DNA of 64,000 nt. It comes from Microbulbifer donghaiensis. Its GTDB lineage: Bacteria > Pseudomonadota > Gammaproteobacteria > Pseudomonadales > Cellvibrionaceae. Positions 1 through 10,026 of the stretch are shown here, in pieces (the first letter of the stretch is position 1; each line of letters begins with the position of its first letter). The DNA lies in the NCBI RefSeq assembly GCF_900129095.1, contig NZ_FQVA01000001.1, positions 744,001 through 808,000 on the forward strand. Direction: 5' to 3'. Under the pieces are notes generated by a model. The model was not told the origin of the DNA. It did not search any database and saw nothing but the letters and a program-made list of their open reading frames with translations. Both the position numbers and the translations under genes were made by a program.

Positions 1-526
1 CACCCGTCGCCTGCCACATCTGCACCACGCGTTGCAGATGATCCGCAGCGGTATTTTTCAGTGGCGTCAGGATAATGCGATGGGCAATGTAGAGATCGTC
101 TCGCGCTGCCGTCACGCCGCTCCTTTCCGAGCCGGCTATCGGATGACCGGGTACCAGAAATTCCGGCACCCGCCCCCAAACCCTTTCCGCCGCGGCGATC
201 ACACTGCCTTTGACACTGGCGCCGTCGGTTACGGTGACACCTGCGGGCAGCCGGCCGCGCAACTCGGCAAACACCTGCTCCACCGCAAGCGTCGGCACCG
301 CGATAAAAATCACATCTCCGGCGTCCAGCTCGGGTAGCAGTTCGCCGAGATCTGTCACCGCGCGATCCACTATGCCGAGTTCAACGGCCTGCTCACAGGT
401 GCGCGGACGGCGGGCAACGCCAACCACCTCGCGACAGGCACCGGCCGCTTTCAGGGACAGCGCCAGACTGCCCCCGATCAAACCGATGCCAACAACCACC
501 AGGCGGCCGATAAGCGGTCGCCCCAT
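1..526 (-). CDS. tyrA: Prephenate dehydrogenase, N-terminal part (3' end outside window)
   Basis: Oxidative decarboxylation of prephenate to 4-hydroxyphenylpyruvate in tyrosine synthesis, in the cytoplasm. Translating the minus strand from the ATG at 526 gives [20 protein letters not shown], a Rossmann NAD(P)-binding start with the GxGxxG fingerprint. Further on come VIFIAVPT and [12 protein letters not shown], the latter typical of the TyrA substrate region. The ATG overlaps the pheA stop by one base (TGATG), so the two genes are probably translationally coupled. About 175 codons are visible. The hisC gene that lies between pheA and tyrA in Pseudomonas is absent here. Confidence 0.9.
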   Translation of the reverse strand, partial: MGRPLIGRLVVVGIGLIGGSLALSLKAAGACREVVGVARRPRTCEQAVELGIVDRAVTDLGELLPELDAGDVIFIAVPTLAVEQVFAELRGRLPAGVTVTDGASVKGSVIAAAERVWGRVPEFLVPGHPIAGSERSGVTAARDDLYIAHRIILTPLKNTAADHLQRVVQMWQATG

Positions 527-1629
527 CAGAGCACTCCGCGCGGATAGGAGCCGAGCACCTTGAGATCCGATGCGCAGGCTCCGACTTCTGTCAGCGCCGC
601 GGCAATTTCCGCGGTATCGCGGTGACCCTTGAAGTCGATAAAAAACACATAAGTCCAGTTGCCGGATTGCGAGGGCCGGGTTTCCACCCGCGTCAAGTCG
701 ACATTGTGGCGCCGGAAAGGCTCGAGCAGGTCGTGCAGGGCGCCCGGCTCGTTGCGCATCGACACCATCAGCGACGTCTTGTCGTCGCCGCTGGCCGGCA
801 CTGCCTGCGAGCCGATTATCAAGAAACGGGTGGAGTTGTCGGGACGGTCCTCGATTTTCTCCGCCAATACCTTCAGGCCGTAGAGTTCAGCGGCCATATC
901 GCCGGCGATTGCCGCGGCATTCCACTCCCCTTTCACCCGCTTGGCCGCCTCGGCATTGCTGGCCACCGCCACCCGCTCCACATTCGGGTAATGGGAATCC
1001 AGCCACTTGCGGCACTGCGCCAGACTCTGCGCGTGCGAGTAAATGCGGGTGATCGCGTCCGGACGGGTGATATCGGAAATCATCAGGTGATGGTGTATAC
1101 GCAGCTCCACCTCACCGCAGATCCTGAGGTTTGATGTCATAAAGTTATCAAGCGTGTGGTTGATTACACCCTCGGTGGAATTCTCCACCGGCACCACGCC
1201 GTAACTAACCGCGCCGGCTTCTACCTCACGAAACACTTCATCGATCGCCGCCAGCGGACGGCTCTGCGCCGAATGGCCGAAATGCTTCAGCGTAGCCTGC
1301 TGCGTAAAAGTGCCCTCGGGTCCGAGATACGCGACCTTGACCGGTTCTTCCAGGGCCAGACAGGCTGACATGATTTCGCGGAACAACCGCGCCATTTCCT
1401 CATCGGTAAGCGGCCCCTTGTTACGCTCCATGGCCCGGCGCAACACCTGCGCCTCGCGCTCCGGCCGGTAATACAGCGCGTCTTCACCGGTCGCTTTTTT
1501 AACTTTCGCGACTTCCAGCGCGCACTCGGCCCGCTCACTGATCATGCGGGCGATCTCGCCATCGATCTCGTCGATACGGTCGCGCAGCGCCAGCAGGCGC
1601 TGGTCACTGCTGATGGTTTCTTCAGTCAT
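526..1629 (-). CDS. pheA: Bifunctional chorismate mutase / prephenate dehydratase (P-protein)
   Basis: Converts chorismate to prephenate and then to phenylpyruvate, the branch to phenylalanine. The 367 residues match the usual P-protein length. An AroQ-type chorismate mutase helix bundle occupies about residues 8-95. The prephenate dehydratase domain starts near GPEGTFTQ (103-110) and carries the catalytic TRF motif at 267-269. A C-terminal ACT domain (about 285-360) has GALHDLL (296-302) and ETRPSQ (316-321), which correspond to the GALV and ESRP phenylalanine-binding motifs, so feedback inhibition by phenylalanine is likely. It sits downstream of serC, separated by about 170 bases that contain an inverted repeat, and is coupled to tyrA. 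Confidence 0.96.
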   Translation of the reverse strand: MTEETISSDQRLLALRDRIDEIDGEIARMISERAECALEVAKVKKATGEDALYYRPEREAQVLRRAMERNKGPLTDEEMARLFREIMSACLALEEPVKVAYLGPEGTFTQQATLKHFGHSAQSRPLAAIDEVFREVEAGAVSYGVVPVENSTEGVINHTLDNFMTSNLRICGEVELRIHHHLMISDITRPDAITRIYSHAQSLAQCRKWLDSHYPNVERVAVASNAEAAKRVKGEWNAAAIAGDMAAELYGLKVLAEKIEDRPDNSTRFLIIGSQAVPASGDDKTSLMVSMRNEPGALHDLLEPFRRHNVDLTRVETRPSQSGNWTYVFFIDFKGHRDTAEIAAALTEVGACASDLKVLGSYPRGVL

Positions 1630-1715
1630 CCGTCTGCCTACATATTTCCTGATTACTCTGGATCCAGAACCCGGGAAAAGGTACCAGAGCCAGATGCGAA
1701 GGCCCTGCTGTCGGG

Positions 1716-1761
1716 GGACGTCCGGGAAACGATTGCCGATAAGGTTGTTTACCGGACGTCC
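1716..1761. promoter_or_regulatory. Inverted repeat between serC and pheA
   Basis: GGACGTCCGG at 1716-1725 and CCGGACGTCC at 1752-1761 form a perfect 10-base inverted repeat with a 26-base spacer. Each arm also contains the 8-base palindrome GGACGTCC. No T-run follows on either strand, so an ordinary intrinsic terminator is unlikely. It lies upstream of pheA and downstream of serC, so it could be an operator, an RNA leader structure or a processing site. No regulator can be assigned from sequence alone. Confidence 0.45.
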
Positions 1762-1800
1762 ACCGGCGGCGGGGCCGCCACTAAGCCTAACCGAAATCGC

Positions 1801-2892
1801 TCAGCCGCAGCGCTTCTCGAAATCGACCATAAAGGCCACCAGCGCCTCGACCGCCTCTAAAGGCACCGCGTTGTAGAGCGATGCACGCATACCGCCGACG
1901 GAGCGATGCCCTTTCAGGTTCAGCAAGCCCGCCTCTTCGGCCTGCTGCAGAAACTCTTTGTCGAGCCTTTCATCGGCGAGCACAAAAGGCACGTTCATCC
2001 GCGAGCGACTGGATTTTTCCACCGGGCTGGAATAAAAATCGCTGCCATCGATAAACTCATACAGCAGAGAGGATTTTCTCTCCGCCAGTTGCGCCATCGC
2101 CTCGACTCCGCCCTGCTCCTTCAGCCACCGGAACACCAGACCCGACAGGTACCAGGCGAACGTGGGCGGCGTGTTGTCCATGGAACCGGCGTCGGCGGCG
2201 ATCTTCCAGCTGAGGCTACGCGGAATCTCCGGCAGGGTGCGATCCAGCAGATCATCACGCACTACGCCTACCGCAATACCGGAGGGGCCGATATTTTTCT
2301 GCGCCCCGGCATAAATTACCCCGAATTTCTCCACCGGAATCGGCTGCGACAGGATATTCGAAGACATGTCCGCCACCAGCGGACAGCTGACTTCCGGCAC
2401 GTAATCAAATTCCACACCGCCGATGGTTTCATTCGGCGTGTAATGGAAGTAAGCCGCATTCTCGTTCTGGCACCAGCTGTCGGGACCGGGCGCATAAGTA
2501 AAGTTCCGGTCTTCACTGGAGGCCACTATATTGACCCGCCCGTAGCGTCGCGCCTCCTTGATGGCTTTTTCAGCCCACTGCCCGGTATGAATATAGTCCG
2601 CGACCCGCTCCTCCCGGCTGCCACCGGCGCCGAACAGATTCCACGGCACGGCACTGAATTGACCCGTGGCGCCCCCCTGCAGGAACAGCACCTTGTAGTT
2701 GTCGGGAATATTGAGCAGGTCGCGCAGATCCTGTTCGGCGCGCTCGGCCACCTCGACAAATTCCGGCGAGCGATGGCTGATCTCCATCACCGAACAGCCG
2801 AGGTCGCGCCAGTCGAGCAGTTCCTGTTGCGCCTGTAGCAAAACAGGTTCCGGCAGCGCAGCCGGGCCGGCACAGAAATTAAATTTCCTCAT
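1801..2892 (-). CDS. serC: Phosphoserine aminotransferase
   Basis: PLP-dependent transfer of an amino group from glutamate to 3-phosphohydroxypyruvate, giving O-phosphoserine. The same enzyme family also acts in pyridoxine synthesis. The start at 2892 gives MRKFNFCAGPAALPEPVL, which matches the conserved SerC N-terminus (FNFssGPA) and has a GGAAG ribosome site upstream; an upstream in-frame extension lacks this support. Protein length is 363 aa. The PLP-binding lysine is K199 in YAGAQKNIGPSG, and RVRSVGGMRAS-type residues (HRSVGGMRAS) close the protein. The gyrA-serC-pheA order is common in gammaproteobacteria. Confidence 0.96.
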   Translation of the reverse strand: MRKFNFCAGPAALPEPVLLQAQQELLDWRDLGCSVMEISHRSPEFVEVAERAEQDLRDLLNIPDNYKVLFLQGGATGQFSAVPWNLFGAGGSREERVADYIHTGQWAEKAIKEARRYGRVNIVASSEDRNFTYAPGPDSWCQNENAAYFHYTPNETIGGVEFDYVPEVSCPLVADMSSNILSQPIPVEKFGVIYAGAQKNIGPSGIAVGVVRDDLLDRTLPEIPRSLSWKIAADAGSMDNTPPTFAWYLSGLVFRWLKEQGGVEAMAQLAERKSSLLYEFIDGSDFYSSPVEKSSRSRMNVPFVLADERLDKEFLQQAEEAGLLNLKGHRSVGGMRASLYNAVPLEAVEALVAFMVDFEKRCG

Positions 2893-3014
2893 GAAGCAAC
2901 TTCCACAAGAACACAGAGAAATGGTTACAAATTCAACTAGATAAACCGACGCAAAAACCGCCATTCGGAGCAAAGCGCATCACGCTTTTGCCGCGGTTTT
3001 AGCGCGCCAGAGTC

Positions 3015-3042
3015 AAAAAAGGCCGCGAAGTTCGCAGCCTTT
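3015..3042 (-). terminator. Intrinsic terminator after gyrA
   Basis: Read on the minus strand, AAAGGC-TGCGAA-C-TTCGCG-GCCTTT folds into an interrupted hairpin followed immediately by a run of six T. It lies about 20 bases past the gyrA stop, so gyrA is probably its own transcription unit and serC has its own promoter in the next 120 bases. Confidence 0.75.
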
Positions 3043-3062
3043 ATTGTCAGCGCCGATGGGGA

Positions 3063-5633
3063 TCACTCCTCCCCACCCTCGTCATGCTCGCCATCTTCGC
3101 CTTCCTCACTCTCCTGGATGCGCGCCAGACCAACCAGCTTCTCGCCGGTCTTGAGTCGGATCACCCGCACACCCTGAGTGTTGCGACCAAGTATGGAAAC
3201 TTCGTCGACACGGGTCCGCACCAGTGTACCCTGGTCGGAAATCAGCATGATTTCCTCACCCGGATGGACCTGGCAGGCACCGACCAACTCGCCATTGCGC
3301 TCACTTTCAGCGATAGCAATGACACCCTGAGTACCGCGTCCCTTGGTGGGGAAATCCGCAGTGGCGGTGCGCTTGCCGTAGCCGTTCTCGGTCACCATCA
3401 TCACGGACCCACCCTCTTCCGGGATCACCATGGCGATGACACACACACCCTCGGCCATGCGGATACCGCGCACACCGCGGGACACCCGCCCCATGGAGCG
3501 CACATTCTCTTCCGCAAAGCGCGCCGCCTTACCAGCGCTGGTAAGCAGCAGCACATCGCGGCCGCCGTCGGTGATGGCAGTGGCCACCAGGCGATCATCC
3601 TCATCCAGTTCGATGGCGCGCAGGCCGACGCTGCGCGGGCGCGCGAAGGCGGTCAGCGGGGTCTTCTTCACGGTGCCGTTGGCGGTGGCGAAGAAAATAA
3701 AGTGGTCCTCGTCGTACTCGGACACCGGCAGCATGCTGGATATACGTTCATCTTCCTCAAGCGGCAGCATGTTCACCATCGGGCGACCGCGGGAAGCTCG
3801 GCCGGCGGTCGGTACTTCGTAGACCTTGAGCCAGTACACCTTGCCCCTGTTGGAGAAGCACAGGATGGTGTCATGGGAGTTGGCAATCAGCAGGTGCTCG
3901 ACGAAGTCCTCGTCCTTCACCTGGGTTGCAGACTTGCCCATGCCGCCGCGGCGCTGGGCCTGGTAGTCCGCCAGCGGCTGGCTCTTGGCGTAGCCACCGT
4001 GGGAAATGGTCACTACCTTGTCTTCTGGGGTGATCAGGTCTTCTACGGTCAGGTCCTGGCGGGAGGCGACAATATCGGTGCGGCGCTCGTCGCCGAACTC
4101 CTTGTCGAGCTGTTCCAGTTCCTCGCGGATCACTTCCATCAGGCGCTCGAAGCTGCCGAGAATATGCAGGTATTCAGCGATCTGCTCCAGGCGCTCCTGG
4201 TATTCGGCCAGCAGCTTGTCGTGCTCCATGCCGGTCAGGCGGTGGAGGCGCAGCTCCAGGATTGCCTGGGCCTGGGCCTGCGACAGGTAATAGGCACCAT
4301 CACGCAGGCCGAATTCCTTCGGCAGGTCGTCCGGGCGGCAGGCGTCGGCGCCGGCGCGCTCGAGGAACTGCTGCACCTCGCCGACCGGCCAGCCCTTGGC
4401 CAGCAGTGCCTCGCGCGCATCCGCCGGAGTGGCGGAGGACTTGATCAGCTCGATCACGGGATCGATATTGGAAATCGCTATCGCCAGGCCTTCGAGGATA
4501 TGTCCGCGCTCACGTGCCTTGCGCAGCAGGTAGACAGTGCGGCGGGTGACCACTTCCTGGCGGTGGCGGATAAAGTATTCGAGCAGCTGCTTCAGGTTCA
4601 GCACCTTGGGCTGGCCGTCCACCAGCGCCACCATATTGATGCCGAACACACTCTCCAGCTGGGTCTGGGAGTAGAGGTTGTTCAGGACCACATCGCCCAG
4701 CTCACCGCGCTTGAGCTCGATGACTACGCGCAGGCCATCCTTATCGGATTCATCGCGCAGCTCGGAGATACCCTCGATCTTCTTGTCCTTGACCAGCTCG
4801 GCGATGCGCTCGATCAGGCGCGCCTTGTTCAGCTGGTAGGGAATCTCATGAATGACGATGGTCTCTTTATTGGCCTTGTCATCGCGCAGCACCTCCGCCT
4901 TGGCGCGCACATAGATGCGCCCGCGACCGGTGCGGTAGGCCAGCAGGATACCGGCGCGGCCGTTGATGGTGGCCCCGGTGGGGAAGTCAGGCCCCGGGAT
5001 ATATTCCATCAGGTCGTCGACAGACAGCTCTGGATTGTCGATTAGCGCCAGGCAGGCCCGCACCACTTCACTCATGTTGTGCGGGGGGATATTGGTGGCC
5101 ATACCCACGGCAATACCGGAGGAGCCGTTTACCAGCAGGTTCGGCACCCGCGACGGCAGCACTTCCGGCATCTGCTCGGAACCGTCGTAGTTGTCGATAA
5201 AGTTGACGGTTTCCTTGTCGAGATCGGACAGCAGTTCATGGGCCAGCTTGTCCATGCGGATCTCGGTGTAACGCATCGCCGCCGGGCTGTCGCCATCGAT
5301 GGAACCGAAGTTGCCCTGGCCATCCACCAGCATGTAGCGCAGCGAGAAAGGCTGGGCCATACGCACGATGGTGTCGTAGACCGCGGTATCGCCATGCGGG
5401 TGGTATTTACCGATTACGTCACCAACGACACGTGCCGATTTTTTGTACGGCTTGTTCCAGTCGTTCTTCAGTTCGTTCATCGCGAAAAGCACGCGCCGGT
5501 GCACCGGCTTCAGGCCATCGCGTACATCCGGCAGCGCGCGGCCCACAATCACACTCATCGCATAGTCCAGATAGGACTGCTTGAGTTCTTCTTCGATATT
5601 GATCGGAGAGATTTCTTTGGCTAATTCGCCCAT
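3063..5633 (-). CDS. gyrA: DNA gyrase subunit A
   Basis: Breaking and rejoining subunit of gyrase (A2B2), which introduces negative supercoils. The 856 aa begin with a winged-helix/tower DNA-cleavage domain that carries the catalytic tyrosine Y122 in AMRYTEIRM. The quinolone-resistance region reads [11 protein letters not shown], with Thr at position 83 and Asp at 87. Thr83 is also the native residue in Pseudomonas aeruginosa, so it is not evidence of resistance. The C-terminal beta-pinwheel contains the GyrA box QRRGGMG (canonical QRRGGKG), and the protein ends in an acidic tail. ATG at 5633; divergent from mtaD. Confidence 0.98.
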   Translation of the reverse strand: MGELAKEISPINIEEELKQSYLDYAMSVIVGRALPDVRDGLKPVHRRVLFAMNELKNDWNKPYKKSARVVGDVIGKYHPHGDTAVYDTIVRMAQPFSLRYMLVDGQGNFGSIDGDSPAAMRYTEIRMDKLAHELLSDLDKETVNFIDNYDGSEQMPEVLPSRVPNLLVNGSSGIAVGMATNIPPHNMSEVVRACLALIDNPELSVDDLMEYIPGPDFPTGATINGRAGILLAYRTGRGRIYVRAKAEVLRDDKANKETIVIHEIPYQLNKARLIERIAELVKDKKIEGISELRDESDKDGLRVVIELKRGELGDVVLNNLYSQTQLESVFGINMVALVDGQPKVLNLKQLLEYFIRHRQEVVTRRTVYLLRKARERGHILEGLAIAISNIDPVIELIKSSATPADAREALLAKGWPVGEVQQFLERAGADACRPDDLPKEFGLRDGAYYLSQAQAQAILELRLHRLTGMEHDKLLAEYQERLEQIAEYLHILGSFERLMEVIREELEQLDKEFGDERRTDIVASRQDLTVEDLITPEDKVVTISHGGYAKSQPLADYQAQRRGGMGKSATQVKDEDFVEHLLIANSHDTILCFSNRGKVYWLKVYEVPTAGRASRGRPMVNMLPLEEDERISSMLPVSEYDEDHFIFFATANGTVKKTPLTAFARPRSVGLRAIELDEDDRLVATAITDGGRDVLLLTSAGKAARFAEENVRSMGRVSRGVRGIRMAEGVCVIAMVIPEEGGSVMMVTENGYGKRTATADFPTKGRGTQGVIAIAESERNGELVGACQVHPGEEIMLISDQGTLVRTRVDEVSILGRNTQGVRVIRLKTGEKLVGLARIQESEEGEDGEHDEGGEE

Positions 5634-5834
5634 GGCTTATGGCGTTCCTTTTTATAGCGCGGGCGTTAGTACGGTGCCCGGATAAGCGGGCGATTCTACC
5701 ACAGTTTGGCGCCAGAGGATGGTGTCCTTATATGCCGCAAACACTGGATCCACTCCCGCCAGGGCCGCCAGTTGCCGGCGGAGTGCTCCACCGCTAAAGT
5801 CTACCGCTTCGCAAACAGCCGCCAAGCCACCTCC

Positions 5835-7160
5835 ATGCCCCAAGTCATCGACAAACTGATACGCGCGCGCTGGATAATTCCGGTCGTACCCGCACAAAAA
5901 GTGTACAGAAATTGTGCGCTCGCCATCGACGATGGCAGGATCGTCGCCCTGGTTCCAGCTGCCGAGGCGGCCGCACGTTTCGCGCCGCGCGAGGAAGTTC
6001 ATCTCGACCAGCACGCACTGATTCCGGGGCTGATCAACACCCACAATCACGCGGCGATGACGCTGCTGCGCGGCATCGCCGATGATCGCCCGCTGATGGA
6101 GTGGCTGGAGCAGCATATCTGGCCGACAGAGAAGAAATGGGTGAGCCCGGAATTTGCCACAGATGGCAGCCGCCTGGCCGCCGCGGAAATGCTGCGTTCC
6201 GGCACTACGACATTCTCCGATCAATACTTTTTTCCCGAAGCCACCGCCCAGGTCGCCAGGGAATCCGGCATGCGCGCCCAGATCGCCTTCCCTGTGATCG
6301 ACTTCCCCACCCCCTGGAGCCGCAACGGCGACGAGGCATTGCAGAAGGGTCTGGCACTGCGGGACGACTACCGCGCCCACGAGCGCGTCGAGGTAGTGTT
6401 CGCTCCCCACGCGCCCTACACGGTCGGCGATGCCACCCTGGAAAAGATTGCGGTCTACGCCGCCGAAGCCCAGGTTCCGGTGCAGATGCACCTGCATGAG
6501 ACCAGCGGAGAGGTTGAACGCGCCCTCGCCGAAAGCGGTGAACGCCCTACCGAGCGACTACAGCGACTGGGCCTGCTAGGCCCGCAGACCCTGTGCGTGC
6601 ACATGACCGAGGTAAACGAGCGCGATATAGAGCTGCTGCAGCAAAGCGGCGCCCATGTCGCCCACTGCCCCAAGTCCAACCTAAAGTTGGCATCCGGCTT
6701 CTGTCCGGCCGCCAGACTGCTGGATGCCGGCGTGAACGTGTCCCTGGGTACGGACGGTGCCGCCAGCAACAACAGCCTGGACCTGTTCGCCGAGGCCAAT
6801 ACCGCCGCCCTGCTTGCCAAGGCGATCAGCGGAAATGCCGCCGCCCTGCCCGCCCACCAGACACTGGCCATGGCGACGATCAACGGCGCCCGCGCACTGG
6901 GTATCGACGAAATTACCGGTAGTCTCGAGGTGGGCAAGAGTGCCGACCTCACCGCTGTCGATCTCGGCGGGCTCGAGCAGCAACCACTGCACGACCCGAT
7001 CTCGCAACTGATCTACACCGGCGGCGGGCACAATGTTAGCGACGTCTGGGTCGCCGGCAGACAGCTGCTGAAAAGCCGCAAGCTGCAGACACTCAATGAA
7101 GCGGAGGTGATTCAGCGGGCCCAGCACTGGCGTGCTAGAATCGCCGGCCATTCTGAGTAA
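5835..7160 (+). CDS. mtaD: 5-methylthioadenosine / S-adenosylhomocysteine deaminase
   Basis: Amidohydrolase that deaminates the purine ring of MTA or SAH, part of methylthioadenosine salvage. The start at 5835 ([19 protein letters not shown]) is preferred because the upstream in-frame extension is low-quality sequence and 441 aa fits the family. Metal-binding HxH is H70/H72 in INTHNHAAM. Later HMTEV, HCPKSN and [10 protein letters not shown] supply the remaining His/Asp ligands and the substrate motif. In Pseudomonas the same gene precedes ubiG, mupP and a yciK-type SDR, exactly as here. Confidence 0.92.
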   Translation: MPQVIDKLIRARWIIPVVPAQKVYRNCALAIDDGRIVALVPAAEAAARFAPREEVHLDQHALIPGLINTHNHAAMTLLRGIADDRPLMEWLEQHIWPTEKKWVSPEFATDGSRLAAAEMLRSGTTTFSDQYFFPEATAQVARESGMRAQIAFPVIDFPTPWSRNGDEALQKGLALRDDYRAHERVEVVFAPHAPYTVGDATLEKIAVYAAEAQVPVQMHLHETSGEVERALAESGERPTERLQRLGLLGPQTLCVHMTEVNERDIELLQQSGAHVAHCPKSNLKLASGFCPAARLLDAGVNVSLGTDGAASNNSLDLFAEANTAALLAKAISGNAAALPAHQTLAMATINGARALGIDEITGSLEVGKSADLTAVDLGGLEQQPLHDPISQLIYTGGGHNVSDVWVAGRQLLKSRKLQTLNEAEVIQRAQHWRARIAGHSE

Positions 7161-7239
7161 TGGCAACAACTCCCGGCAGCAGTGCCGCCCTCAGCTTCCC
7201 GAGCTCGGGCAGGAAGCGAATGTAGTAACGGAAAAACAC

Positions 7240-7941
7240 ATGAGCAATGTCGATCCGGCGGAAATCGCCAAGTTTGAACAGCTCGCCAGCCGCTGGTGGG
7301 ACCGCGAGGGCGAGTTCAAGCCGCTGCACGAAATTAACCCCCTGCGCGCCAACTACATCGACCAGCGGGCACCGGTCGCCGGCAAGAAGTTACTCGATGT
7401 GGGCTGCGGTGGCGGAATCCTGACCGAAGCCATGGCGCAGCGCGGTGCCGAAGTGACCGGCATCGATATGGGCGAGGCGCCGCTGAACGTCGCCAAGCTG
7501 CACGCGCTTGAGAGCGGCGTCAACGTGGAATATCGACGCATTGCCGTGGAGGAACTGGCACAGCAACAGCCCGCCAGCTTCGATATTGTCACCTGCCTGG
7601 AAATGCTCGAGCACGTACCCGATCCCGCCTCGGTAATCCGCGCTTGCGCGGAACTGGTTAAGCCGGGTGGCCAGCTGTTTTTCTCCACCATCAACCGCAC
7701 CGCCAAAGGCTGGCTGCTTGCCGTCGTCGGCGCAGAATACGTGCTGCGACTGCTACCCAAGGGCACGCACGAGTACGGCAAATTTATCCGCCCGTCAGAA
7801 ATGGGCACCTGGATCCGCCAGGCTGGACTGGATACTCGCGACATCACCGGCATGACCTACAACCCGCTAAGCCGCAGTTACAAACTGAATCCGCGGGACG
7901 TAGACGTGAACTACCTGATGCACGCCAGCAAACCGGAATAA
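7240..7941 (+). CDS. ubiG: Ubiquinone biosynthesis O-methyltransferase
   Basis: SAM-dependent methylation of both hydroxyl groups formed during ubiquinone synthesis, at the inner membrane face. The ATG at 7240 opens [20 protein letters not shown], the characteristic UbiG N-terminus, so the longer in-frame extension back to 7132 is rejected. Protein length is 233 aa. SAM motif I is LLDVGCGGG (51-59), followed by acidic GID (about 70-72) and the post-motif [10 protein letters not shown]. It is 79 bases after mtaD and 14 before the next gene, so probably co-transcribed with both. Confidence 0.96.
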   Translation: MSNVDPAEIAKFEQLASRWWDREGEFKPLHEINPLRANYIDQRAPVAGKKLLDVGCGGGILTEAMAQRGAEVTGIDMGEAPLNVAKLHALESGVNVEYRRIAVEELAQQQPASFDIVTCLEMLEHVPDPASVIRACAELVKPGGQLFFSTINRTAKGWLLAVVGAEYVLRLLPKGTHEYGKFIRPSEMGTWIRQAGLDTRDITGMTYNPLSRSYKLNPRDVDVNYLMHASKPE

Positions 7942-7955
7942 GTGACTGCATACAC

Positions 7956-8618
7956 ATGAAAGCTGTTTTATTCGATCTGGATGGCACCCTCTTCGATACC
8001 GCTCCCGACTTTATCGTGGTCCTGAACCAGCTGCGCCACCAGGAGCTGTTGCCGCCCCTGCCCGACGAAACCATTCGCTCAGTAGTGTCCAACGGCGCGC
8101 GCGCGCTGGTAACGCTCGGCTTCGGCAAGGACGAGGGAGATGCGGCCTTTGAGGGGCTGCGGCAGCGACTGCTGGACCTGTATCTCGCGCACCTGGCCGA
8201 AAAAACCGTACCCTTCCCCGGCATTGAAACCTTGCTCGACAATCTCGCCGCACACGACATCGCCTGGGGTATCGTCACCAACAAACCGGAAGCCTATACG
8301 GTACCGCTGATGCAGGCTTTCACCCGCCTGCCGGCGCCGGGCGCGGTTATCTGCCCCGATCACGTAACCAATCGCAAACCCGACCCGGAACCGGTGCTGC
8401 TTGCCTGCAGCCAGATCGGCTGCAATCCGGAAGAAGCCGTATATGTCGGCGATCACGAGCGCGACATCGTTGCCGGCCGCGCCGCGGGCATGCCGACCAT
8501 TGCCTGCCGCTACGGCTATATCGATGAGGGGGATGATCCAGCCAACTGGGGCGCTGATCACCTGGTGGATACTGCGCATGAAATCTGGCCGCTGCTGCTG
8601 AAACACTACCTGAATTAA
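7956..8618 (+). CDS. mupP: HAD phosphatase, probable N-acetylmuramic acid 6-phosphate phosphatase
   Basis: The 220-aa HAD-superfamily hydrolase has all four motifs: DLDGT (7-11, nucleophile D7 and acid D9), VTNKPE (motif II), the lysine in NRKPDPE (motif III) and VGDHERDI (motif IV). By sequence it resembles phosphoglycolate phosphatase (Gph). Its position between ubiG and a yciK-like SDR is the position of MupP in Pseudomonas, which dephosphorylates MurNAc-6-P in peptidoglycan recycling. The choice of MupP over Gph rests on this synteny and is inference. Confidence 0.75.
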   Translation: MKAVLFDLDGTLFDTAPDFIVVLNQLRHQELLPPLPDETIRSVVSNGARALVTLGFGKDEGDAAFEGLRQRLLDLYLAHLAEKTVPFPGIETLLDNLAAHDIAWGIVTNKPEAYTVPLMQAFTRLPAPGAVICPDHVTNRKPDPEPVLLACSQIGCNPEEAVYVGDHERDIVAGRAAGMPTIACRYGYIDEGDDPANWGADHLVDTAHEIWPLLLKHYLN

Positions 8619-8693
8619 GCGGACAAACTACTGGCAAAGCGGCCGCAATGCCGGTACGCACAGCGCCGCCCCACGACATCAATTGGAATTTTT

Positions 8694-9452
8694 ATGTCTG
8701 AATCTATCGGCAACTACAAAGCCCCCCAGGACCTCCTCAAAGGCAAGGTCATTCTGGTCACCGGCGCCGGCGACGGTATCGGCAAGACTGCGGCCAAAAC
8801 TTTTGCCGCCCATGGCGCTACCGTGATACTGCTGGGTCGCACCACCCCCAAACTGGAAATGGTCTACGACGAAATCGAGGCGGCCGGCGGCCCGCAACCG
8901 GCGATTTTCCCGATGGACCTGAACGAAGCGCGCATCGAAACTTTCGAGCACTTCGCCGAAGCGGTCGACCAGGAGTTCGGGCGCCTGGATGGCCTGCTGC
9001 ACAATGCCAGTCTGCTCGGCCAGCGCACCCCCATCGCCAATTACCATTTCGGCACCTGGCAGCAGGTGATGCAGGTAAACGTCAACGCCGCATTCGGTCT
9101 GACCAAAACCCTGCTGCCACTGCTGGAAAAATCGGAAGCGGGCTCGGTCGTGTTTACCAGCTCCAGCGTGGGGCGCCAAGGCCGCGCCTACTGGGGCGCT
9201 TATGCCGTGTCAAAGTTTGCCACCGAAGGCCTGATGCAAGTGCTGGCCGATGAACTGGACGGCGTGTCCAATGTGCGCGCCAACAGCATCAATCCCGGCG
9301 CCACGCGTACCAGCATGCGCGCCGCCGCCTATCCCGCCGAGGACCCGCAAACCGTCACCGCGCCCGAAGCGATCATGCCTACCTACCTGTATCTGATGGG
9401 TGATGACAGCCGCGGGGTGAGCGGCAAACAATTTAATGCGCAAGGCAATTAG
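8694..9452 (+). CDS. yciK: YciK-family short-chain dehydrogenase/reductase
   Basis: Classical SDR of 252 aa. The nucleotide-binding VTGAGDGIG is at 22-30, NAS is at about 104-106, and the catalytic residues are a serine in TSSSVG (155-160), Y170 and K174 in YAVSK. Family members of this type are found throughout gammaproteobacteria, and the physiological substrate is not established. It is the last gene of the mtaD-ubiG-mupP run and is followed by a strong terminator. Confidence 0.85.
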   Translation: MSESIGNYKAPQDLLKGKVILVTGAGDGIGKTAAKTFAAHGATVILLGRTTPKLEMVYDEIEAAGGPQPAIFPMDLNEARIETFEHFAEAVDQEFGRLDGLLHNASLLGQRTPIANYHFGTWQQVMQVNVNAAFGLTKTLLPLLEKSEAGSVVFTSSSVGRQGRAYWGAYAVSKFATEGLMQVLADELDGVSNVRANSINPGATRTSMRAAAYPAEDPQTVTAPEAIMPTYLYLMGDDSRGVSGKQFNAQGN

Positions 9453-9491
9453 CCCCGCTGATAGCGGAAGCGCACACAGGCCGAATAAGGT

Positions 9492-9525
9492 AAAAAAATA
9501 CCCGGAAAGTTTCCGGGTATTTTTC
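9492..9525. terminator. Bidirectional intrinsic terminator
   Basis: AAAATACCCGGAA and TTCCGGGTATTTT form a very stable stem around a 3-5 base loop, with A-runs on the left and T-runs on the right. It therefore works on both strands: after yciK (plus) and after the small acidic protein gene (minus). Confidence 0.92.
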
Positions 9526-9547
9526 AATGAAGAAGCTGACCAGCGAA

Positions 9548-9871
9548 TTATTCTTCCGCGTGATCGATCTCCTCTTCCACCATTTCCTCGGCTTCATCCG
9601 CGACGGCAGCCATGGAATCTGCCGCTTCTTCGGCAGTTTCCATCATTTGCTCCGGAGCATCGGCGAAAACATCACCCTCAACTTCCATCATTTCGTTGCT
9701 GGCAACAACGGCCTTGTCCGCAGCCTCTTCCATCACCTCACCGGCTTTTTCCACTGCGGATTCCACTTCCTCGGCGATGGCCGCCTCAGAAGTCACCGGC
9801 TCCATGTTTTGGTAATAGAAGTAGCCACCGATAGCGGCGATAACGATAGCGGGAATAATGAGTTTCTTCAT
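9548..9871 (-). CDS. Small membrane-anchored acidic protein of unknown function
   Basis: 107 aa. The N-terminus MKKLIIPAIVIAAIGGYFYY is a single hydrophobic anchor, with too short and tyrosine-rich an end for a clear signal-peptidase site. The rest is almost entirely Glu, Ala, Met and Asp, heptad-like and predicted to be helical or disordered, with no basic clusters. The ATG at 9871 is preceded by GGTTGGAAA. No family is recognised. Two terminators frame it, so it is probably monocistronic. A periplasmic, membrane-tethered role is inferred only from topology. Confidence 0.7.
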   Translation of the reverse strand: MKKLIIPAIVIAAIGGYFYYQNMEPVTSEAAIAEEVESAVEKAGEVMEEAADKAVVASNEMMEVEGDVFADAPEQMMETAEEAADSMAAVADEAEEMVEEEIDHAEE

Positions 9872-10026
9872 TTTCCAACCCCTGAATAGTGTGAATTTAT
9901 GATTATTGGCACAGGATATTGTTCCACGCTGGTCCGGCTAATAACGTGAGATGCTGCACGTTTTCGTTTGTCGACGCTCGGCTACTGAGGCAAAATCCAC
10001 CTAACTTAACTAGCGAAACTGACAAT

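Noticed and set aside
3084-5045. Long open frame opposite gyrA (653 codons, plus strand)
   Set aside because: It is antisense to a certain gyrA and has the Gln/His/Leu-rich composition of a GC-rich shadow frame.
3063-5633. Quinolone-resistance mutation at GyrA position 83
   Set aside because: Thr83 is the normal residue in Pseudomonas aeruginosa and other bacteria; Asp87 is intact.
5652-6497. Minus-strand open frame across the 5' part of mtaD
   Set aside because: Antisense to the clear MtaD coding region; composition of a shadow frame.
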